Part shown: piece by piece, positions 54,410 through 64,000 of the stretch
Layout of the letters: every line of letters begins with the position of its first letter
Numbering within the stretch: position 1 is the stretch's first letter
Assembly: GCF_036588685.1 (NCBI RefSeq)
Contig: NC_086386.1
Span: forward strand, 14,652,931-14,716,930
DNA: 64,000 bases
From: Mytilus trossulus
Taxonomy: Eukaryota > Mollusca > Bivalvia > Mytilida > Mytilidae
Direction of reading: 5' to 3'
The notes under the pieces: model-generated
The model's input: the letters and a program-made list of their open reading frames with translations, nothing else
What the model was told of the DNA's origin: nothing
The model's database searches: none
Program-made: the position numbers and the translations under genes

Positions 54410-54930
54410 GTAATAGCTTCAATCCCGTCCCCTTTCCCCTGTACGTGACTTACCTAATGAGGCTTTCACCGGGTTTGTACTGACAACACATGAGCAACCA
54501 CCAAGACGGCTACCATATGTGGAGAAGAACATTTTTACCACAGTATGTTTTTCTATGTTGTGATGTTATGTTTTAATTGTTTCAGAAAAAGGGAGAAGGT
54601 TTGGATCCATTAAAACGTTTAACCCCGCTGCAAATGTTTGCACCTGTCCTAAGTCAGGAATCTGATGTACAGTAATTGTCGTTTGTTTATGTAATATATA
54701 CGTGTTTCTCGTTTCTCGTTTTGTTTATATAGATTAGACCGTTGGTTTTCCCGTTTGAATGGTTTTACACTAGTAATTTTGGGGCCCTTTATAGCTTGTT
54801 GTTCGGTGTGAGCCAAGGCTCCGTGTTGAAGGCCGTACTTTAACCTATAATGGTTTACTTTTTAAATTGTTATTTGGATGGAGAGTTGTCTCATTGGCAC
54901 TCACACCACATCTTCCTATATCTATGTTTA
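54410..54930 (+). repeat. Composite of two mussel-type repeats
   Basis: 54470-54590 has the 'CACCGGGTTTGTACTGACAACACATGAGCAAC' block and 'TTTTTCTATGTTGTGATG' (20780 family). 54600-54930 continues with the full CATACCACATCTTC family, including TAAGTCAGGAATCTGATGTACAGTA. Confidence 0.6.
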
Positions 54931-55177
54931 ATCTTTCGTACCACTTGATATCCTTCCCCATTTTTTGTGCGGTCCGTGTAGATCAGTCTATAATATTCTA
55001 TTAATGCGTTTTATGTATTTTTGTGTGTTTTTAAAATGCTCACCAATACCGAAAAGTAAATTTGTTCTATCAAAATGTCAAATTCGTTAAAAGAGTTTTT
55101 ATCGGACGAGCAATGATATTATTGGTAAAATATTAAATCATCATTTACATGTAAACATTTTTTTAACATATTTGAAG

Positions 55178-56897
55178 TATGTCCAGTTGGTTATACTACA
55201 AACCAAGAAGGAACAGATTGTAACCCATGTCCAGATGGCCAATACGGTTCAAGATGTGCGTAGCCATGTTTCTGTAAACAAGATGAACGGTAATTATGAA
55301 TGTTATGAATGCCTATTTTACAATTTAAAATAAAAAAAAGTATCGAAACGTTGGAAAAGATTTTTTTCTTCTCCAAAATTGAAACCAAATGTACAAGCAG
55401 AGTATGCGTTGATGAAGGAAAGACAACACAATGGCAAATAGAAAAATAAAAAAACAAAAACAAAGACAATACCTGTATTCGCTTATTCGCACAAATAATT
55501 ACTTCAACTACATTGTATAATGTACTACATCAAAAATGGTACATGGTACATGGTTATGATGACGATGATATGACTATATTCGTGTACTATAACTTATCAA
55601 GTAAACTAAACTTCACTATGAAAGTCTGCTGTAATTAAATAGATACAAGTAGTACACAATTCATATGAAACAAGATTTTATGTTCGACATTGGCCAATTG
55701 TGAATAGCCAAACTTTTAATTTTATTTTAAACTAAAGACAACTTCTTTAGACAATGCTATTGCAAGGTTGTAAAGGTCCGTGGTGAACATATTTGAAATC
55801 CTTATTAAAGCACCACAGTCAATCATTTTAAAACACTAATTAGTTCATATTTTTTTTTATCATTCAGATGTAATAACATTAATGGATGTGTATCAGTGGA
55901 CACAAACAATATAACAGTTAATCTGACAGGTAATGTATTCCTCGATATTTAACAAATTTTGTGTTTTGAGATGTATTTTGCCTTTCTTAGATAATCATAC
56001 CGAAATCAATGATTTTATAAATGGCATTCTCATATAAAGCAACTTATTTGAGATAATTGAATAACTTTCAGGGTAACAGGCCATTCAAACAACAATAAAA
56101 CAAGATACTCAATTTATATTTATACTAGATTTAATTCTGGAAACGAGTCATTTCCAAATTTATAACCCCTTCCGCAACTTTTAACAGGAAAAAGCAATAG
56201 TTTTATGAATATAAGTTATTCAGCGAAATATATGATACATATAAAGAGGACAAGAACATTTGTGTGATAATAATATATAAGAAGAAACTGATATTAAGTG
56301 TCACATGCTAATCTGATAATCTGCAATAGAATTATAAAATGTAAGCTTGATTATATTTCAGATCACAGACAATTGTTTGGGTTTTCAAGGAAAGACTTTC
56401 GGATCACCGTCTACGCAGGATGTTCCGGACTTGTGTTGGTCATTTTCTGTGTGTTGGTAGGATATGTGTGTTATATCAAAGGTAATCAACATGCTGCCAA
56501 TGTAAGTGTATCAACTTTGGCTGTTAACAACGTTAGCAGTTACAATATACAAACACCTTTACAACGCTCTTGCCCTGAACCAGAAAAAAATAGAAAACAC
56601 CATCGCGAAATCGAGGTGATCACTTTCTATACAGAAGAACCTGCAATGATGATAGAAGATAATGAAAATGAAGGAAATGAATATTATTGGAATAAGGACA
56701 ACGTGGCAGGTCGATGTGATAATTACCTTACCCCTTATGAAACAGCAGAAACGTATGGTGATGAATTTATCTGTTTTTCCAATGAGCATGAACAACAAAC
56801 AATTCTTAGAGATGAACCCTTTGATCCTGTATATCTCAACCTTTATCAACCACTAAATCGTCAACCTGTACAACATTATTATTCTGAGTTACAATAG
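55178..56897 (+). pseudogene. 3' part of a Draper/MEGF10-like receptor with ITAM-like tail, nonsense codon in the EGF exon
   Basis: Three exons with GT-AG boundaries and consistent phases (2, then 1): 55178-55289, 55868-55929 and 56362-56897. The first encodes an EGF-like module: C-P-V-G-Y, C-N-P-C-P-D-G-Q-Y-G-S-R-C-A, then an in-frame TAG (55261-55263), then P-C-F-C. The second supplies R-C-N-N-I-N-G-C, completing the module, and N-glycosylation sites. The third encodes one membrane segment (V-Y-A-G-C-S-G-L-V-L-V-I-F-C and on) and a ~145-residue tail. The tail has D-P-V-Y, Y-L-N-L, Y-Q-P-L and Y-S-E-L. Y-Q-P-L-x8-Y-S-E-L fits the ITAM pattern, as in the engulfment receptor Draper. Upstream exons are not found. 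The TAG would remove the membrane anchor, so this is a pseudogene or a null allele; the tail frame is otherwise clean. Confidence 0.65.
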
Positions 56898-58094
56898 AAA
56901 GATAAAACAATAATCATAGTTCATTCTCGGAACTTAACATGAGCAAAGATATAACCCGTTCGAGCAAGGATATTGACTAAATAATGGCTTTTTACCATGA
57001 AAATATCATCATTTCTTTTTCCCTAGTTTTGTTTGATTGGCATGATATGTATAGCAACACATCTTTGCATCTTTTACCATTTAAAAACAACTGAAATACA
57101 ATTGAGCATGCAAAAACCCCAATGTCAGGATGAATGACAGGCTAACAAAGTGTTCGTTTCGTGTCCTTGGCGTCATGTCAGTTGGGTACAGATGTGCAAA
57201 TCATTTCAGGTAGACGGTAATTGTAGGCTCAATTGCTGTGCTGATATCATAACTTTAGATATGTATGATAGCTCCATATGAAGCTGGAACATTTTTTCAC
57301 ATATGTGGTTAAATTTTCGGGGTTAAAAGTGAAATTTGTTTTCCCATATTTTAGAAAAAAAAACGAAAAATATTTCGTGAAGCGGCTTCTGGAGGTAAGA
57401 AAATCCCTTTTGTCACTTAAAAAGGTCTTTTAAAATTAAGTTCCTTGCATATATTCAATAACTAAATAGTTATCACATCTTTGTTATATGGTCATCTGCT
57501 ATCAAAATCAGTACAAATGGTTATGCTCAGTCACTTGTTAAAGAATGGAACAGGTTCACTATCATTACACAGAAAATAGTTGTAAACGCACTGCTTTTGT
57601 GGTTCCCAATTTGAGACGCATAAATGGTACTGACCCTGTTTGGTGTGGGCAGTATCCTTTAAACAGAATACTATTTTTTTTAATTTTTTTTTAAGACATA
57701 TAAACGTTTTATTCCTAAATATTTCCTGTGTACAATAACCTTAGTCGTCCAGGATCAGACTAAGGGTCCCTGTTTACAAAGTGAAACCATCTATCCAGGT
57801 GAAATAGAAGGCAATAAAAAAAAAGTAGTCCACTTTTAACCTTGGAATTACATTTAGTGTAAAAAAAATAATATATCCATATAATGTTAGAAGCAGCTAA
57901 CAGTTCTATACTTTAATTTTAAAATAGTAAGTAAATAAGTATAAGATACCCACATAAAATATGTGCATTCACTAAAATAACCATGATAGGCTAATACTTT
58001 TTTATCATTTTTTTTTATATACAATCATTATTCTAAAACTATAAACCATAAAAAATGTACTTTGACTCAAGTTATAAAATACTATATAAAATGT
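56898..58094. other. 3' flank of the receptor gene; T-run may be a LINE tail
   Basis: No AATAAA is close to the receptor stop. A T-rich run at 57673-57692 may be the reverse-oriented poly-A tail of the LINE remnant that follows. The rest is AT-rich with no gene. Confidence 0.35.
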
Positions 58095-59126
58095 CTAAAT
58101 TTTCATTATTACAGACTCCAATTTTGTTTTATCAATGATATCAACGTCTTTCAAAAGAAGAACCCATTTTAGGTTATATTTCAAGTTGTGTTTCCAAATT
58201 CTATAAATATCTTGTGGTGCTTTAGCCGTTTTGTTAAATTTTATTGAATTCCTAATTTTCCATAGTGTCCATTTAAAATATATGATAATTATGTTTAAAA
58301 AATTATCATCTTTTAGTTCTCCGTATTTTTGCCCAATAGAACCTCCTTTTCACAAAATGGATTATTTATTCCTATGTTTGATTTGATAAGTATTTCTTTT
58401 TTATAAAATAAATGTTGCAGGGTTTCTATATTATTGTCATTTTGACAAATGTGGCATTTCCATTGGAATTCTTTTACTTTATTTTCAATTTTCAAATATT
58501 TTAATCCCGACCACATATTTTCCCAAGGTATATTTGTTCCAAATATTTCCTCCCACTTAATTTGACATTTTGGAGATACATCTTTATTTAAAACCGTACG
58601 AATATAATTGAGTTTTAACTTCGATGGTTTGATTTTTTTGTTGTTTAAGTTAATGATTCTAAGGTCATTTGATATGTTTAATTTACTTTCATAATGCAAA
58701 TTCTGGTTTCCGCAAGATTTCAAAATTTGCACGAAATCTTTTGGAATTGCCTGTTTAATTTTTTGAAAATTCGGAAATACAATTTCTCCGATCAATCAGC
58801 TTCCTATAAATTTCATTACAGCTAATGAAATCTGAAGTTTCTAAATTCCAAATGTCCTGGATAGTTGTGATACCGCTTTTTAAAAAAGAAGAGTAGAACA
58901 ATAGTTTATTTTTGAAACGAATAGAAGAGTTTCCAAATATCCTCATATTTAAAATAGCTCTTTTACAAGGAGGTATTTCAACATTTTGAATAAATCCTGA
59001 CCACCTATTTATAATTTTCTGATAAATTTGTGGTAGTTGGTTCATATCTTCACCATTTAAACTTGAACATTTACATACAAAAAAAGCGTCATTATATTCA
59101 TCGGTAATAAATATAGCAACAATCAA
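58095..59126 (-). pseudogene. Decayed LINE ORF2 C-terminus
   Basis: Three minus frames succeed one another: 59126-58755, 58795-58313 and about 58312-58095. Together they cover the end of an L1/Tx1-type ORF2: R-A-I-L-N-M-R-I-F-G-N, then I-Q-D-I-W-N, then C-H-I-C-Q-N..L-Q-H-L-F, then F-K-W-T-L-W-K-I-R-N near the stop at 58095. Two frameshifts are needed, and the last Cys of the zinc motif is replaced (F-Y-K-K). It is an old, inactive, 5'-truncated copy of a different subfamily from the 45.5 kb element. Confidence 0.7.
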
Positions 59127-59275
59127 TGAACATGCATGTTACCAATTAAAAGGTTCCTTGCATTATGACAGCTTATTTACCCTTATAAAAATCAGTACTA
59201 GGAACAATTCAAGTAACTACTCCGAAGATGATAATTAATAATAGTGCAACTATTTCTAAATGCTGTTTATTCAGC

Positions 59276-59391
59276 ACGTAGGTGATACTGGACGATATTT
59301 ATCTAAACGCACTCAGGAACATCCACTGGGGGTAAAGCTGGTGACTGTAACTGCATTCACGGTCATCCCAAAATGTCGGACGAAAAATTAG
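59276..59391 (+). CDS. Probable first coding exon of a gene leaving the window (M-S-D-E-K-L)
   Basis: ATG at 59373 in a good context (CCAAAATGTCG), six codons M-S-D-E-K-L, then G and a consensus GTAAGT donor (phase 1). Short first coding exons of this sort are typical of animal genes. The preceding ~97 bases would be 5' UTR; they follow a possible acceptor TTTATTCAG at 59267-59275, so there may be another untranslated exon upstream. No second coding exon is recognised before 64000. The product is unknown. Confidence 0.4.
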
Positions 59392-60119
59392 GTAAGTTTC
59401 TATATTGTCTGTTAAAGTGTTTCTAAATCATTTTCTTTACAAATCAAACATTGAAACGATGTAAATTTATAAAAGAATCACTCGGAAACCACTAATTACT
59501 TCCGAGAAATGTGCATGAAACGGGAAATTCGATTTGAAAAAATCGTTAAGATAACCGTAAATCATTATCAAAATATTTTCAAGATGACCGTAACATATAA
59601 CAAGGATGACCGTGATTGGTAAAAGATGACCGTAACTTGTAAAGGATGACCGTAATTTGTATATATATATATATATAAAGACTGACTGTTATTTATATAG
59701 GACGACCGTAACTTTTATAGGATGACCGTCAATTCTAAGAAATATCCGTATTTGTATTCCAAGCTTTTTGTTGAGTTTGACGATCTCAAGAGGGCTCGGT
59801 TAGCGGATATAATTATGTTTCATAAATTTCTTTTTTTAAACTCTAATATAATTGGCCGTATTTTGGATTTATGACTATGATATTAAATTGCATATTTCTC
59901 GTAAACAATGAAAATTAATATTTATTGATAACGACGTTAAAATTTTAACACAAATTGACAGCGATACGACGAAATTTTGAAGAAACATGAATGTGTCCCT
60001 AGTACACGGATGCCTCATCTACACTATAATTTTCTATGACTGTAAAAAATGGGATAAAACTGTAATTTGGCATTAGAATTAAAAAGATCATACCATAGGG
60101 AAAATATGTACTAAGTTTC

Positions 60120-60200
60120 AAGTTGATTTAACTTGAAGCTTGACAAACGGACAAACAAACAGACGAACGGACGAACGTACGCACAGACCAGAAAAACATA
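60120..60200 (+). repeat. GACGAACGGACGAACG low-complexity tract
   Basis: A run of related 4-base steps (GACAAACGGACAAACAAACAG and on), a type common in mollusc repeats. Confidence 0.6.
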
Positions 60201-60541
60201 ATGCAAATAAATGGAGCATAACAAACATTAATAATACATATGAATATTCGGTAATCGAGCCCATGTGTATGGTTCCAGAGGAAGCAGATTAAAATCTTAA
60301 TTTGTCTTGATATATGCAGGCGGTGACACTCTTGAAATAGAACCAAAGAATCGAAGCTCTTTGTTTATCGAGATGGCGATAAATGTTTACTGTAATGTTT
60401 GATATAGTAACAAAAGTTTTTAAAAGTTTATAGAAACAAATAAAACGAAAATTTTCTTTTCAATTACGAAGTGTTTTATTTTAAAAACACCATTTGCATA
60501 AGTTTTCAATTTATCTATTACTTAAGAATTGAATGCTCTTT

Positions 60542-60664
60542 TTTGTAAATTTATTGGGGTGTAAAAGCGTTGACTGAAGTACATTTTGTATGAAGCGCTT
60601 CCGCGCCTTATACTAAAAATGTGCGCACGGTCAACGGCTTTTACAACCCTATAAAGTTACAAAA
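60542..60664. repeat. Imperfect palindrome around AAGCGCTTCCGCGC
   Basis: Left arm TTTTGTAAATTTATTGGGGT at 60542 pairs with CCTATAAAGTTACAAAA near 60664. The inner blocks GTAAAAGCGTTGACTG and CGGTCAACGGCTTTTAC match inversely. MITE-like, ~60-base arms. Confidence 0.6.
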
Positions 60665-61676
60665 AAAACCCCATTCAATACTTATAATGACATTTTTACC
60701 TATAGGATCATAAACACACGCCTTTTATCAAGTTTTTATTTCATTTACCTGTGCACTGTATTGTGGGACCTCGTGTCATCATAAATGAAAAGTTGTATTG
60801 TGTAATGCAATTGATTAAGGAATATCACGAGATTGCTTGTTAGCCAATCAGAATAACGTATTATAATGAAACATACATCTAATGTAATTATATAGCAATG
60901 CAAAACAATAAGATATTAAGTCGACGACATGGGTATATATAAGTTGGATGAAGAAAATGAATAACTTCCGATTTTTTTTACCACGGACGATGAACATATC
61001 AATCTTTTAGTTCAGAAATGTTTGTGTGTGCCCTTCCGTTACTAGTATGTTAATCAAGAAATAATTCCCCAAAATAGGTAACGATTGAAACAAAAAAGAG
61101 AAAATCGAGTGCACCTTTTTATATTAGGGCATGTTTGAGGTGTATATTTTGTTTTTAAAACGTACAAAGCAAGATTATTTGATAATTATAGCATCTCGCT
61201 TCAGATTCTATCATTTTTATATATCAAAGCTACAGGTTGACTTTATAACGTGAAAAAAATGGCAGTACGAAAAGATAAAATATATGGGTAAATTGAAATA
61301 CCTATCTAATGAATCACAAAAAACAGAGTAGGTGTGTTCGAATGGCTTTTTTTTCTTCTAAAAGTACTTGACGACAGTCTTTTAATTTGGATGATGAAAA
61401 TGCATATCTTCGAAAAAATATGATTTTCTTGTGTGTGATAACTAGGGTTTACAATCTTCAACCACTGAAAATTTTTAGTCGCCCTTCCACGAAATATTTA
61501 ATTAGAATTTTTTTTTAAATGCTTAAGAATTTTCGAAAAATCCACCTGACATCCGATGAGACAATATTTTTAAGTTGAATCAATGCAGACAAAATCATTA
61601 ATTGATGCTCATTAGCAAGTAGATACATCTGTCTTTTAAAATACAACTGACATATAAGGATCGATGGTGCTATGTG

Positions 61677-62440
61677 GATAAAGGAGTAGGTCCGATAAGA
61701 CCCCTTTTTGGCCCCAAAAGATAACAGTTTTACAAAATTGGTAAAATGTAAACTTTTAGTTATTTATTGGACAGTTGAATGCTTCTGCTACATAAATATT
61801 GGCTGTTTTTGACAATGCAATGCACATATATCGGGTTGAAACACCCTTAAGTCATGCTATAAATTACGGAAATCTTCAAAATTCTATCATTTTAGTTTAA
61901 TTTTTGACGGTTTCCGTGTAAAACGAAAGTGGCCGCATTCGTGTTCATCCTTAATATTGAAATGTAAGTTGTATGTCATGATAATACATAACATATATAA
62001 AGGTTGTGGATGAACACGGATGCAGCCACTTTCATATTTGACAAAAACCATCTGAATAGTTATCAAAAGTACCAGGATTATAATTTTATACGCCAGACGC
62101 GCGTTTCGTCTACAAAAGACTCATCAGTGACGCTCAGATCAAAATAGTTAAAAAGCCAAACAAATACAAAGTTGAAGAGCATTCAGGACGCAAAATTCCA
62201 AAAAGTTGTGCCAAATACGGTGTTTGAAAAGTGTCGTTTTTTGGCATATTTGAGAGATTTTTCATATAAGAGCTTGAATCGGATCGTTTTTAATGACCAA
62301 CTAAGTTAAACTCTTTCACATAAACTAATTGAATCAGACGAATTAGACACTTAAGTGATTAAAAAGTGGTCAAAATCTTTTGTCAGATGAAACTTTAATT
62401 TGAGGCCAACATGAGTCCTTACCGAACCTACTCCTTTATC
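61677..62440. mobile_element. Non-autonomous element with GATAAAGGAGTAGGT ends
   Basis: GATAAAGGAGTAGGT at 61677-61691 is inverted as ACCTACTCCTTTATC at 62426-62440, with further inner matches (CCGATAAGACCC and AGTCCTTACCGA). A second inverted pair lies inside (GAAAGTGGCCGCATTCGTGT near 61926, GGATGAACACGGATGCAGCC near 62009), and a dispersed repeat is nested at 62061-62195. Confidence 0.6.
62061..62195 (+). repeat. Dispersed repeat with GTTTCGTCTACAAAAGACTC core
   Basis: ACGCCAGACGCGCGTTTCGT, CTACAAAAGACTCATCAGTG, ACGCTCA and GTTGAAGAGCATTC are all present. It is the best-preserved copy in the window. Confidence 0.75.
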
Positions 62441-62449
62441 AGTTTTCAA

Positions 62450-63780
62450 GAGCAAAATTGGCAGAGCATGAGAGCGTCAATCCTACAATTGCGTCCATTT
62501 CTACGATTGTGAGCATGAACTGGCGTAATGTGGAGATAATTTTGACGAAGTAGAATCATGACTGTTTGAATAAAATATCTGTATACATGTATATACAAAT
62601 TGACAACGTTCCGCCTTGTGATACGCTATTCGTACAAGACTATTTTAAGGATCTACTTTGCTGGAGCTCACTTTCACTTGTTTAGTCGTATTCTATTTAA
62701 AACATATTTTCTGTTATTTTATTTGCACGAAAAAAGGGAAGACGATATAACATCAATGGGTGTACATGCATTTTCATTTTTAGAAATGGGTATTTATTAT
62801 ATGTCAATATTTCAATGGTCGGGTTGTTATAAAGCACAAAAATGTCAGTATTCACCTCAGAAACTAACAGAACCTTTAAATAGACTTATTAAGAAGGGAT
62901 ATAGTTTTACTGTCATTAAAAGGAATCCCAGAAATAAAAAAAAATCTTTTAATGTGCACCACATTTTCCCCCCATTATACTTGTAAGGTGTCATTTTATC
63001 GCGTTTTTGTAGCATATGTTCCCTATCTGTTCATTTGCATGTCTTTTTGCAAATTCATTTTTAAAAATTAAACCCTCTACTGTAAAAAAAGATACATATA
63101 ATAAACTTTGCATTTGAAGCATGTCTTATTTTTTTTCTACCTATATGATAATACTCTAATATTAATATGTTTATACCAACACGATTAATCATTTGATACA
63201 AAAAGGTAGTTAAATATAAATACGGATATTTCTTAGAATTGAGGATCATCCTTTAAGGTTTATGTACCCTTCTGTAGCCATTCTTGTACGAATTTTTCAA
63301 ACATCAGTTGTATCAATACTACAGATAAAATGAATAATATAGACAGGCCATTTTGAACATTTACTATGGGGAAACTTGATACAAAGCATTATTGTTTACT
63401 TTTGCATTGCATTTAATAGAAAAAGAGTACTTTGTGGCAAATAAATCAAGATTTTTATAGAAAATCCACAGCCTTTAATACAGAGATTTTTTGTTTAAAG
63501 TTCTAAACAACCTGTAAATTCCAAAATACCTCGTGCTGAGTCACTAAAGTCGAGCGCACCCTAAAAGGTGTACTTGATTTGTTCCATATTTGTATTTGTT
63601 CTAACCAATAACTACATTAATAAACTTGTTTTAAGGAAATCAATGCTAGCACTGCATGCAATAATCCTATATATATCGGTCATCAAATTGCCAAATATGA
63701 TAGAACAAGGATAAAGGCTGTGGATTTTCTATAAAATTTCCATATGTTTAACATTGAAGCAACACAAGGGTACATAATCC
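62450..63780. other. No gene recognised
   Basis: A 128-codon open frame at 62600-62986 shows no recognisable motif and no splice or paralogue support. It may be chance or the relic of an element. The remaining sequence is AT-rich. Confidence 0.4.
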
Positions 63781-64000
63781 TTAAAATTTACGGTCATCTT
63801 AAAACCAATTACGGTCACCCTTGTTATGAATCGCTGATTCTGTTACGGTCATCTCGATTGTGATTTACGGTCATCTTAACGATTTTTTCAAATCGAATTT
63901 CCCGTTTCATGCACATTTCTCGGAGGTAATTAGTGGTTTCCAAGTGATTCTTTTATAAATTTACATCGTTTCGATGTTTGATTTGTAAAGAAAATGATAT

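Larger units (their letters stand above)
59427..64000. mobile_element. 4.6-kb segment bounded by ~138-bp inverted repeats with ACGGTCATC arrays
   Basis: 59427-59564 and 63861-64000 are inverse copies with only a few mismatches (blocks TTCTTTACAAATCAAACAT, TTATAAAAGAATCAC, GGGAAATTCGATTTGAAAAA). Just inside both arms are repeated GATGACCGTAA words: 59576-59735 on the left, and the inverse TTACGGTCATC at 63788-63870 on the right. The right arm runs to the window edge and may continue. No transposase is recognised inside, where other repeats are nested. It would be a large non-autonomous foldback or two inverted insertions. Confidence 0.6.

Noticed and set aside
56559..56856. Minus- and plus-frame open frames inside the receptor tail exon
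   Set aside because: Shadows of the receptor exon, which has the membrane segment and tyrosine motifs.
62600..62986. 128-codon plus-strand open frame as a gene
   Set aside because: No motif, signal or splice evidence. It is kept only as a note in the gap entry.

Overview
This is an AT-rich stretch of nuclear DNA from an animal. The host genes are split into exons with GT-AG introns, and most of the remaining sequence is transposon-derived. Several repeat families (the 'CTCATTGGCA..CATACCACATCTTCTT' sequence, the 'GTTTCGTCTACAAAAGACTC' sequence, and the GGGTTCCGCGGAACCC element with a ~190 bp internal array) are ones I associate with marine mussels (Mytilus) and related bivalves. That assignment comes from memory of the repeats, not from a search.

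Layout. (1) 2.4-10.7 kb and 13.7-18.9 kb, + strand: two tandem paralogous genes, A and B. Each has five exons with identical phases and encodes about 228 residues. Exons 2-5 each carry a similarly spaced three-cysteine unit, and the protein ends in a hydrophobic tail like a GPI-anchor signal. I do not recognise the family. Gene A has an 11-copy array of its exon-4 splice donor, and gene B has lost the start codon that A uses. (2) 19-22.8 kb: a foldback element and a pearl/Helentron-like element with a tandem core. (3) 23.8-33.5 kb, - strand: a five-exon host gene of about 419 residues, function not recognised. It is supported by matching splice phases, a stop and a polyadenylation signal. Its second exon contains a one-base frame break, and its introns hold two 5'-truncated LINEs, MITEs and an AT palindrome minisatellite. 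(4) 33.5-45.4 kb: mostly repeats, no gene I can support. (5) 45.48-51.49 kb, - strand: a full-length 6.0 kb LINE (L1/Tx1-like) with a perfect 16 bp target-site duplication. Its ORF1 has zinc knuckles and an unusual Cys array; its ORF2 (endonuclease, RT) is broken by two frame changes in A-rich runs. (6) 55.2-56.9 kb, + strand: the 3' exons of a Draper/MEGF10-like receptor (EGF module, one membrane segment, a tail with an ITAM-like tyrosine pair) with a nonsense codon in the EGF exon. (7) 58.1-59.1 kb: another decayed LINE 3' end. (8) 59.3 kb: a probable first coding exon (M-S-D-E-K-L) of a gene running out of the window, followed by a 4.6 kb segment bounded by long inverted repeats rich in ACGGTCATC.

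I found no rRNA, tRNA, CRISPR array or prokaryotic feature. Gene models come from reading frames, splice consensus, phase agreement and paralogue comparison only. No transcript or database evidence was available.
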